From UBA9865 sp035647835 (lineage in GTDB: Bacteria > Bacillota > Dethiobacteria > Dethiobacterales > Dethiobacteraceae), in contig DASRMS010000148.1 of assembly GCA_035647835.1 (NCBI GenBank), positions 1 through 8,065 on the forward strand: a stretch of 8,065 nt of DNA. Direction: 5' to 3'. Every line of letters begins with the position of its first letter. Position 1 is the stretch's first letter. The notes under the pieces were generated by a model. The model did no database searches and was not told where the DNA came from. It saw nothing but the letters and a program-made list of their open reading frames with translations. Of this stretch, positions 1 through 4,855 are shown one piece after another. The position numbers and the translations under genes are program-made.

Positions 1-408
1 CAACGCGTCTTCGAATATCATGGGGCTGAACATAAATCGGTAGCTTGTTTTGAAGCCGGGGAAGAACTAACAGTCGTTAATGCCCGTAAATATTCTACAC
101 TGCATCCCCGCTGCGGCACGAGCTTTCTTTTGCTGGTGATGACCGTCAGTATTGTGTTATTCTCCTTTTTCGGCTGGCCGGGCTTATGGCAAAGACTAAT
201 GCTGCGTCTGGTGCTCTTACCCTTTGTCGCAGGATTGTCCTATGAATTAATCCAGCTGGCAGGTCGGTATCGTATCTTTCGCTATTTAACTGCCCCTGGT
301 CTTTGGCTGCAGCGGCTGACAACACGTGAACCAGATGACCAACAATTAGCAGTAGCTCTGCATGCCCTGCACGCGGTGCTGGCGGATGCAAATAAGCATG
401 AGGTGTAA
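1..408 (+). CDS. DUF1385 family (YqhQ-like) membrane protein, 3' part only
   Basis: The reading frame is open from the first base, so the gene starts upstream of the window; 135 C-terminal residues are visible. They contain the family's conserved HGAEHK (visible residues 7-12) and HPRCGTSF (35-42) motifs. Hydrophobic segments follow at about residues 41-55 and 60-76, and a soluble tail ends in NKHEV. DUF1385 proteins are multi-pass membrane proteins of unknown biochemical function; in many Clostridia they lie directly upstream of prfA, as here. The stop codon is 3 bp before the prfA start, and the last two sense codons (GAG GTG) double as the prfA Shine-Dalgarno, so the two genes are very likely one transcript. 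Family assignment is confident; a molecular role cannot be given. An internal ATG at 130 is not the true start, because conserved family sequence lies upstream of it. Confidence 0.9.
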   Translation, partial: QRVFEYHGAEHKSVACFEAGEELTVVNARKYSTLHPRCGTSFLLLVMTVSIVLFSFFGWPGLWQRLMLRLVLLPFVAGLSYELIQLAGRYRIFRYLTAPGLWLQRLTTREPDDQQLAVALHALHAVLADANKHEV

Positions 409-411
409 AAA

Positions 412-1482
412 ATGATTGAAAAATTACAATCTATTGAAGATCATTATCTGGAGATAGAAAAACAAATCAGTGATCCTGAAGTAATTGCTCGCCAGGATGA
501 ATGGCGGCAGCTGACTAAAGAACATGCTCATTTGATGGAAATAGTTAACGCTTTTCGCGACTATAAGGCCGCAGATACTAGCTTGCAGGAAGCTAAGGAA
601 ATGCTGCAAGACAGCAGCGAGGAAGAAATGAACGCTTTCCTCAAGGAAGAAATCACTGATCATACAGAGAAAATGGAAGAACTAACAGAAAAGTTAAAAG
701 TGCTGCTTTTACCACGTGACCCTAATGATGATAAAAGTGTGATTGTGGAAATACGCGCGGGCACAGGCGGTGAAGAAGCAGCTTTGTTTGCCGGTGATTT
801 GCTGCGGATGTACACCCGTTACGCAGAACGTTTAGGGTGGAAAACAGAAATTATGGATGCCAATGCCACCGATATTGGCGGGTTTAAAGAAGTTGTTTTT
901 GCCATCGATGGTGATGGTGCTTACAGCCGTCTGAAGTTTGAAAGCGGCGTGCACCGTGTACAGCGTGTACCCAGCACAGAATCTGGTGGTCGTATTCATA
1001 CCTCTGCTGCCACTGTTGCCGTTTTAGCGGAAGCAGAAGATGTGGAAGTGCAAATCAACGCCAATGATCTACGTATTGATGTCTTTTGTTCTTCTGGACC
1101 CGGCGGGCAAAGTGTTAACACTACTCAATCTGCAGTACGCATTACTCACCAGCCTACGGGCATCGTTGTTTCCTGTCAGGATGAAAAATCCCAGTTGAAG
1201 AATAAAGAAAAAGCGATGCGCGTCTTACGGGCCCGGGTTTATGAAAAAGCACAGGAAGAACAACAGGCTGAACTGGCGCAAGCTCGTAAATTACAGGTGG
1301 GCAGTGGCGACCGCAGTGAAAGAATTCGCACCTACAACTTTCCCCAAGGGCGTGTTTCTGATCATCGCATTGGCATGACACTATATAAGCTAGACCAATT
1401 TTTAGACGGCGATCTTGATGAAATGGTTGACGGCCTAATTACAACTGCACAGGCTGAATTGCTCAAGAAGGTGGACGCATGA
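412..1482 (+). CDS. prfA: Peptide chain release factor 1 (RF1)
   Basis: RF1 recognises UAA and UAG stop codons in the ribosomal A site and triggers peptidyl-tRNA hydrolysis. The 356-residue product has the usual full length. An N-terminal helical coiled-coil domain occupies about residues 1-100, followed by the RAGTGGEEAALFAGDL segment (115-130). The PxT stop-codon-reading tripeptide is PST (187-189, within RVPSTESGGR), which is RF1-type rather than the SPF of RF2. The catalytic GGQ loop is SSGPGGQSVNT (227-237), with Gln233 being the residue PrmC methylates. The start ATG has GAGGTG 6 nt upstream, lying in the end of the preceding gene. The stop codon is TGA, read by RF2 rather than RF1, and overlaps the prmC start in an ATGA arrangement, so the enzyme and its modifier are translationally coupled. 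Confidence 0.98.
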   Translation: MIEKLQSIEDHYLEIEKQISDPEVIARQDEWRQLTKEHAHLMEIVNAFRDYKAADTSLQEAKEMLQDSSEEEMNAFLKEEITDHTEKMEELTEKLKVLLLPRDPNDDKSVIVEIRAGTGGEEAALFAGDLLRMYTRYAERLGWKTEIMDANATDIGGFKEVVFAIDGDGAYSRLKFESGVHRVQRVPSTESGGRIHTSAATVAVLAEAEDVEVQINANDLRIDVFCSSGPGGQSVNTTQSAVRITHQPTGIVVSCQDEKSQLKNKEKAMRVLRARVYEKAQEEQQAELAQARKLQVGSGDRSERIRTYNFPQGRVSDHRIGMTLYKLDQFLDGDLDEMVDGLITTAQAELLKKVDA

Positions 1483-2330
1483 GTCTGACAGTTAAAGAAG
1501 CCCTGCAAAGGGCTTCTTTTCAACTACAACTTGCCAAGCTGGCAGAACCACGGCGCGAGTCAGAAGTTTTGCTCTGTGCTGTTTTACAGCAGACCAGAGC
1601 CTGGCTCTATGCCCATGGTGAGGCCGAAATTCCACCTGCAGCAGCAGACTTGTTTGGGCAGTGGCTGCAGCGGCGGTCAAAGGGGGAACCATATGCTTAC
1701 TTATGTGGTGAAAAAGAGTTTATGGGACTGCCCTTCACCGTCACCCCCAGTGTGCTGATTCCCCGCCCTGAAACAGAGGTCCTGGTAGAAACAGTGCTTG
1801 GAGAACTAAAAAAGGTTAAGCAGCCACACCTGCTGGAACTTGGCACCGGCAGTGGTGCCATTGCTGTCTCCCTGGCAATCTATTTGCCACAGGCCACAAT
1901 TACCGCTGTTGATATATCCGCGGCCGCCCTGGCTGTAGCGAGGAGCAACGCTGAACGTCATCAGGTAGGCTCACGCCTGCGCTTTTTACTGGGGGATCTT
2001 TATGCTCCCGTAGCTCACGAGGAGTATACTGCTGTCGTCAGCAACCCGCCTTATGTTCCCTCCGCTGATATTTTGCGCTTGGCCGACACAGTTAAAGCAT
2101 ATGAACCACGCCTGGCACTGGACGGGGGAACGGATGGTTTAAATTTTTACCGCCGTCTCACCGCAGAGTTAACCATGCTGTCCGCAGCACCCCCATTGCT
2201 GGCCATGGAAGTAGGACTGGGGCAAGCAGCCGCCGTAGCCGAACTTTGTCACAGTGCCGGCTACGGGCAGGTAGCACAAATCGCCGATCTGGCCGGCATC
2301 CCCCGTGTCATCCTGGCAAAGTTGATCTAG
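1479..2330 (+). CDS. prmC: Release factor glutamine N5-methyltransferase
   Basis: PrmC uses S-adenosylmethionine to methylate the Gln of the GGQ motif in RF1 and RF2, raising termination efficiency. The 283-residue product is full length. It has an N-terminal helical release-factor-binding domain (about 1-75), the linker motif IPRPETE (94-100), the SAM-binding motif ELGTGSGAIAVSLA (120-133), the acidic ribose-binding VDIS (144-147), and the catalytic NPPY (189-192). The start ATG overlaps the prfA stop by 4 nt, with AAGGTGG just upstream. Two oddities stand out. Codons 6-14 form a perfect 11-bp hairpin followed by a T run (separate entry). The last three codons and the stop lie in a sequence that recurs at the far end of the downstream repeat array, so the C-terminus may have been shaped by repeat insertion, or the repeat may derive from it. 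Confidence 0.97.
   Translation: MSLTVKEALQRASFQLQLAKLAEPRRESEVLLCAVLQQTRAWLYAHGEAEIPPAAADLFGQWLQRRSKGEPYAYLCGEKEFMGLPFTVTPSVLIPRPETEVLVETVLGELKKVKQPHLLELGTGSGAIAVSLAIYLPQATITAVDISAAALAVARSNAERHQVGSRLRFLLGDLYAPVAHEEYTAVVSNPPYVPSADILRLADTVKAYEPRLALDGGTDGLNFYRRLTAELTMLSAAPPLLAMEVGLGQAAAVAELCHSAGYGQVAQIADLAGIPRVILAKLI
1494..1520 (+). promoter_or_regulatory. Terminator-like hairpin inside the start of prmC
   Basis: Positions 1494-1504 (AAAGAAGCCCT) pair without mismatch with 1509-1519 (AGGGCTTCTTT). The four-base loop is GCAA, a stable GNRA tetraloop, and the 3' arm runs into TTTT (1517-1520). The stem starts 12 nt after the prfA stop and lies entirely within prmC codons 6-14. The shape is that of a weak intrinsic terminator or attenuator, with a short T run. 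That it regulates anything is inference; the amino acids encoded (KEALQRASF) are also plausible for the PrmC N-terminus, so chance is possible. Confidence 0.5.
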
Positions 2331-2471
2331 GGGTGAACTGTTATCTAAGGGCGAGAAGTTGATGTGGGGATGAGAAGTTGATGTGGGGGCGAAAAATTGA
2401 TGTAGGGGCGAAAAATTGATGTAGGGGCGAAAAATTGATGTAGGGGCGAACTGTGTTCGCCCGCAGCCCGC
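2316..2471 (+). repeat. 19-bp tandem repeat array ending in a palindromic element
   Basis: Five 19-bp units can be read: 2351-2369, 2370-2388, 2389-2407, 2408-2426 and 2427-2445. The last three are identical (GCGAAAAATTGATGTAGGG) and the first two differ at several bases. The array closes with an 8-bp perfect hairpin, GGGCGAAC-tgt-GTTCGCCC (2444-2462). A degenerate unit starts already in the prmC end: 2322-2341 matches 2435-2454 at 18 of 20 positions and includes the prmC TAG stop. The palindromic end plus its flank (2440-2471) recurs inverted at 7721-7751. There is no open frame of note. It is probably a dispersed intergenic repeat family that has expanded in tandem; function is unknown. Confidence 0.85.
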
Positions 2472-2487
2472 AGATGTGATGTACGGT

Positions 2488-2500
2488 GTGCCTCTGGCAC
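2488..2500 (+). other. Short GC hairpin between repeat array and terminator
   Basis: GTGCC (2488-2492) pairs with GGCAC (2496-2500) around a TCT loop. No T run follows. It may be an RNA stem near the prmC transcript 3' end, but a 5-bp stem is easily produced by chance. Confidence 0.25.
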
Positions 2501-2511
2501 GTTTCCTGTAT

Positions 2512-2539
2512 AAAAAAAAACGCCCTGCGTTTTTTTTTT
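2512..2539. terminator. Bidirectional terminator between prmC and nikR
   Basis: Nine A residues and CGC (2512-2523) pair perfectly with GCG and a T run (2527-2538) around a CCT loop. Read on either strand, this gives a hairpin with an A tract before it and a T/U tract after it. It sits exactly between two convergent genes, touching the nikR stop codon at 2538-2540. The GC part of the stem is only 3 bp, so strength is uncertain, but placement and symmetry support a shared terminator for the prfA-prmC transcript and for nikR. Confidence 0.75.
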
Positions 2540-2954
2540 ATAACTCTTGGCCGGTGGAAGTGATGGTCAGCTGGCCATGCTTGACACCTTTAACCCCGAT
2601 TAGCTTGTCGGCGATCTCGCGTACATTTCCTGCCGGGCCCTTGAGAACTAAAACTTCCAGGCAGTTCTGGTGGTCTAAATGAATATGCGTGGTGGAAATA
2701 ATTAACTGATGGCAGTTGTGTTGTATTTCATTAAGCAGATCACTTAGTCCGCGTACATGGTGGTCGTAGACTAAAGTAATCGTGCCGGCTACTTCCTGTG
2801 CTTCGTCTTCCCAAGCCAACTCGACTAAACTGTTGCGAATTAAATCCCTAATCGCTTCAGAACGGTTAACATAACCTTGGCTGACGATTTTATGGTCAAA
2901 CACTTTTAATAATTGTTCCTCCATGGAAATACCGAAACGCACTAGTTTTGTCAC
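2538..2954 (-). CDS. nikR: Nickel-responsive transcriptional regulator NikR
   Basis: NikR is a cytoplasmic tetrameric repressor that binds Ni(II) and shuts off nickel uptake genes. The 138-residue product is full length. An N-terminal ribbon-helix-helix DNA-binding domain (about 1-48: LVRFGISMEEQLLKVFD, then YVNRSEAIRDLIRN) is followed by an ACT-like metal-binding and tetramerisation domain. The nickel ligands are present with E. coli spacing (His76, His87, His89, Cys95 there): His79, His90, His92 and Cys98, the last three in THIHLDHQNC. The start is GTG at 2954, preceded by GAGGAGG 7 nt upstream; the ATG two bases earlier is out of frame and runs straight into TGA. No nickel transporter is adjacent in the window, so its targets lie elsewhere. 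A dyad of operator geometry lies in its own upstream region. It is convergent with prmC and divergent from sigG. Confidence 0.95.
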   Translation of the reverse strand: MTKLVRFGISMEEQLLKVFDHKIVSQGYVNRSEAIRDLIRNSLVELAWEDEAQEVAGTITLVYDHHVRGLSDLLNEIQHNCHQLIISTTHIHLDHQNCLEVLVLKGPAGNVREIADKLIGVKGVKHGQLTITSTGQEL

Positions 2955-3010
2955 ATTGATTCCTCCTCAGGGAGTGGGGTCTGCAGAGCGGCGACGCCCC
3001 GACGCTGGGT

Positions 3011-3038
3011 ATTGATGCAAGAGTAAGGGAATATCAAT
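3011..3038. promoter_or_regulatory. Candidate NikR operator (6-N16-6 dyad)
   Basis: ATTGAT (3011-3016) and ATCAAT (3033-3038) form a perfect 6-bp dyad separated by exactly 16 bp. E. coli NikR binds GTATGA-N16-TCATAC, which has the same half-site length and spacing. The dyad lies 57 bp upstream of the nikR start and overlaps the best candidate nikR -10 box, fitting autorepression. Half-site sequences differ between NikR lineages, so the base mismatch with E. coli is not a refutation. AT-rich 6-mers do occur by chance; treat as a hypothesis. Confidence 0.4.
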
Positions 3039-3059
3039 TGTTTCGGCTCAAGGTGTTAA
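3030..3059 (-). promoter_or_regulatory. nikR: Possible sigma-A promoter for nikR
   Basis: On the minus strand, TTAACA (3054-3059, 5 of 6 match to the -35 consensus) is followed after 18 bp by GATATT (3030-3035, 4 of 6 match to the -10). Transcription would start near 3022, about 70 nt upstream of the GTG start. It is a weak match, chosen because it is the best in the short upstream region and overlaps the dyad. Confidence 0.3.
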
Positions 3060-3131
3060 AAATCCTGCCGCTGTTTTTTGGCGTACTGTTATGGCCTAAC
3101 GGAAAAACTTGGTTATTTTTCCCCCCGGCAT

Positions 3132-3161
3132 GTTTATTGGATGAAAATTATGGCAATACTA
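3132..3161 (+). promoter_or_regulatory. Sigma-F-type forespore promoter for sigG-spoIIR
   Basis: GTTTA (3132-3136), a 15-bp spacer, then GGCAATACTA (3152-3161). This agrees at every fixed position with the Bacillus sigma-F consensus as I recall it (GywTA, 15-16 bp, GGnrAnAnTw). The last seven bases (AATACTA) also match the sigma-G -10 CATnmTA at six of seven, so sigma-G autoactivation is conceivable, although no sigma-G -35 sits at the right distance. Transcription would begin around 3168, leaving a leader of about 22 nt that contains the sigG ribosome binding site. sigG (spoIIIG) and spoIIR are both sigma-F-dependent in B. subtilis, which supports the call. Confidence 0.7.
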
Positions 3162-3189
3162 ACAGGCAGGAAGGTTAGGGGGGAGTGCC

Positions 3190-3993
3190 ATGCAGGTCAG
3201 GAAAGTAAACATTAGCGGCGTAAATACTTATAAATTACCCGTGCTGAGCAATGAACGCATGCGGGAGCTCTTTCATCAGCTGCGAAGCGGCAAGAAAGCG
3301 GCGCGGATGGAGTTAATCAACGGGAATTTACGGTTAGTCTTAAGTGTCTTGCAGCGATTTAAAAATCGCGGTGAGAATCTAGATGATTTATTTCAAGTAG
3401 GTTGTATCGGCTTAATGAAAGCGATTGATAATTTTTCTCTGGAGCATAATGTACATTTTTCTACTTATGCCGTACCCATGATTATTGGTGAGATTAAGCG
3501 TCATCTACGAGATAATAATACGGTGCGGGTCAGCCGCTCTTTAAAAATGTTGGCGCAGAAGGCGCAGCATGCTCGGGAGGAGTTAACACGGAAATTTTTA
3601 CGGGAACCTTCAATCCAAGAAATTGCGCAAGTATTAGATGTGACTCCGGAAGAAGTAGTTTTTGCTTATCAAGCCATCAATGAACCCGTTTCCCTGCATG
3701 ATCCTGTTTTTTCAGATACGACAGACCCTGTCTATATTATGGATATCGTCAGTGACCAAAAATGTAATGCTGATTTATGGGTGGAGGATATTACTCTGCG
3801 GCAGGCTTTATCTATTCTTTCCGAACGGGAACGTCAGATTCTAGAAGCACGCTTTTTTGAGGGGCGCACGCAAACAGAAATAGCCGTGGAAATTGGTATC
3901 TCCCAAGCCCAAGTCTCTCGCATTGAAAAGGCGGCGCTGCGCCGTGTGCGGCATCATATGGCGGAGGAAGGGGATAGTGATCATGTGGGCTAA
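3190..3993 (+). CDS. sigG: RNA polymerase sporulation sigma factor sigma-G
   Basis: Sigma-G directs late forespore transcription after engulfment. The 267-residue product has normal length. The N-terminal RKVNISGVNTYKLPVL (4-19) closely parallels the B. subtilis sigma-G N-terminus and separates it from sigma-F. Region 2 includes DDLFQVGCIGLMKAIDNF (65-82) and FSTYAVPMIIGEIKRHLRDN (90-109), then RVSRSL (113-118). Region 3 is at about 125-175, and region 4 holds the helix-turn-helix TQTEIAVEIGISQAQVSRIE (227-246). Asn44 in ELINGN corresponds to B. subtilis Asn45, which from memory is the residue that makes sigma-G sensitive to the anti-sigma factor Gin/CsfB. An AGGGGGGAG ribosome binding site lies 4 nt before the ATG. 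It overlaps spoIIR at its 3' end. Its usual neighbour sigE is absent; pairing with spoIIR is less usual. Confidence 0.95.
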   Translation: MQVRKVNISGVNTYKLPVLSNERMRELFHQLRSGKKAARMELINGNLRLVLSVLQRFKNRGENLDDLFQVGCIGLMKAIDNFSLEHNVHFSTYAVPMIIGEIKRHLRDNNTVRVSRSLKMLAQKAQHAREELTRKFLREPSIQEIAQVLDVTPEEVVFAYQAINEPVSLHDPVFSDTTDPVYIMDIVSDQKCNADLWVEDITLRQALSILSERERQILEARFFEGRTQTEIAVEIGISQAQVSRIEKAALRRVRHHMAEEGDSDHVG

Positions 3994-4600
3994 AAGGTGG
4001 CTTGTTTTACTGCTGCTGCTACCAATATTCTTATCCGGTGCACCTGCGCCGCAGCCTACAAATGATGCTCTGTTACGGCTGCATGTACGCGCAAACAGTG
4101 ATGCCCCAGCTGATCAAGCAGTAAAATATGAGGTGCGTGACACTGTGCTGGCTGTTTTAGATGAATATCTGCAGACAGCAGGCAGCGCAGCAGACGCCAA
4201 GGTCCAGGTGGCCTCAGTGCTGCCTGCCGTCTTGGCTGCGGCCCAAAACACAGTGCAGGCCGCCGGTTTTGATTATGCAGTAACGGCCTCGCTAGGCACA
4301 GCGCAGTTCCCGACACGTTTATATGGTGAGCAAATTTACCGGGCCGGCAGCTACCAAGCCCTGCAAATCTATTTGGGCAGAGGTGCCGGACAAAATTGGT
4401 GGTGCGTCTTGTTTCCCCCTTTATGTTTTGTGGAAGCAAAAACTTCTGCACCTGAACAAGAGGCGGTGGTGGTACAGGCCGCCGAGTCTGCGCCTGAAGA
4501 TTCTACGCCCCAGTTCAAATCCCGCCTGTGGGAATGGTGGCAGAAGTTATTTGGCAAGGAGCAAAAAAAATTAGTTTTTGCCTTCCTTAAAGTGTGGTAG
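3983..4600 (+). CDS. spoIIR: Stage II sporulation protein R, signal for pro-sigma-E processing
   Basis: SpoIIR is made in the forespore, secreted across the forespore membrane, and activates the mother-cell protease SpoIIGA, which cleaves pro-sigma-E. From ATG 3983 the product is 205 residues (224 in B. subtilis). It has an N-terminal signal or membrane anchor (MWAKRWLVLLLLLPIFLSG), the conserved LRLHVRANSD motif, a central helical region, and the signature FPTRLYGEQIYRAGSYQAL followed by QNWWCVLFPPLCFVEA. A variable tail ends in a Trp-rich amphipathic stretch (RLWEWWQKLFG). The start overlaps the sigG 3' end by 11 nt; an in-frame GTG at 3977 has an equally good spacing to the GGAGG at 3963-3967 and would add two residues. 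The overlap implies translational coupling to sigG under the same sigma-F promoter. No clear intrinsic terminator follows. Confidence 0.93.
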   Translation: MWAKRWLVLLLLLPIFLSGAPAPQPTNDALLRLHVRANSDAPADQAVKYEVRDTVLAVLDEYLQTAGSAADAKVQVASVLPAVLAAAQNTVQAAGFDYAVTASLGTAQFPTRLYGEQIYRAGSYQALQIYLGRGAGQNWWCVLFPPLCFVEAKTSAPEQEAVVVQAAESAPEDSTPQFKSRLWEWWQKLFGKEQKKLVFAFLKVW

Positions 4601-4638
4601 GCCAGGGAACTTGTCGGTGTGGTCGCTAGGTTAGTAAA

Positions 4639-4720
4639 GTGGTGTAAACAGTAATCAGGGCAGCTTGTCTCGGCTGCGGCAGCAGGCAGGCGGCGTCCGC
4701 TGTGGTGTAAAGCTGCATCA
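4639..4720 (+). repeat. Paired direct repeat upstream of the Na/Pi transporter promoter
   Basis: GTGGTGTAAA-N5-ATCA occurs at 4639-4657 and again at 4702-4720. The start-to-start distance is 63 bp, six helical turns. On the opposite strand the core reads TTTACACCAC, containing TTTACA, which fits the PhoP-box hexamer TT(A/C/T)ACA; a further TTTACT lies 10 bp away (4633-4638). The repeats end 30 bp before the -35 box at 4750, a typical activator position. The regulator is unknown and a Pho link is inference from the downstream phosphate transporter. The rest of the 4601-4749 stretch holds only small GC stems, such as GCGG-cgt-CCGC near 4691-4701. Confidence 0.45.
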
Positions 4721-4749
4721 AACAGACAAAATGAAGAAGTTAATGTTTA

Positions 4750-4778
4750 TTGAAAAAGTGACATCCTTCCGCTATAAT
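4750..4778 (+). promoter_or_regulatory. Sigma-A promoter for the Na/Pi transporter operon
   Basis: TTGAAA (4750-4755), a 17-bp spacer, then a perfect TATAAT (4773-4778). This is the strongest vegetative promoter match in the window. Transcription should start near 4785, giving a leader of about 70 nt before the ATG at 4856. It marks the start of a new transcription unit separate from the forespore sigG-spoIIR unit. Confidence 0.8.
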
Positions 4779-4855
4779 AAAAATAGTATGTCCATCTACT
4801 TAACAAGACAACAAATTCGGTGCTAACAAAAAACGCCGTTATTCGGGGAGGATGC

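Noticed and set aside
146..391. Minus-strand open frame opposite the DUF1385 gene
   Set aside because: It lies wholly within a conserved gene on the other strand, has no ribosome binding site, and shows no recognisable family.
2351..2445. CRISPR array
   Set aside because: The 19-bp units are contiguous, with no unique spacers between them, and no cas genes are present.
2476..2682. Plus-strand open frame across the terminator and nikR 3' end
   Set aside because: It runs through the bidirectional terminator, its translation has a poly-Lys/Phe stretch from the A and T tracts, and it overlaps nikR.
3101..3122. GGAAAAA and TTTTTCC inverted repeat upstream of sigG
   Set aside because: The stem is mostly A-T pairs with an 8-nt loop, lies upstream of the predicted transcription start, and has no following T run; no supported role.
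3893..3982. Longer N-terminus for spoIIR from an upstream ATG
   Set aside because: It would overlap the conserved region 4 of sigG and place a basic, Cys-containing stretch before the signal peptide; ATG 3983 or GTG 3977 fits better.
4661..4701. GC-rich stems as a spoIIR terminator or riboswitch
   Set aside because: Stems are only 4-5 bp with no T run, and no conserved riboswitch core is recognisable in the 4601-4749 stretch.
4820..4855. Upstream GTG start for the Na/Pi transporter
   Set aside because: There is no Shine-Dalgarno before it, while GGGGAGG precedes the ATG at 4856, where the typical family N-terminus begins.
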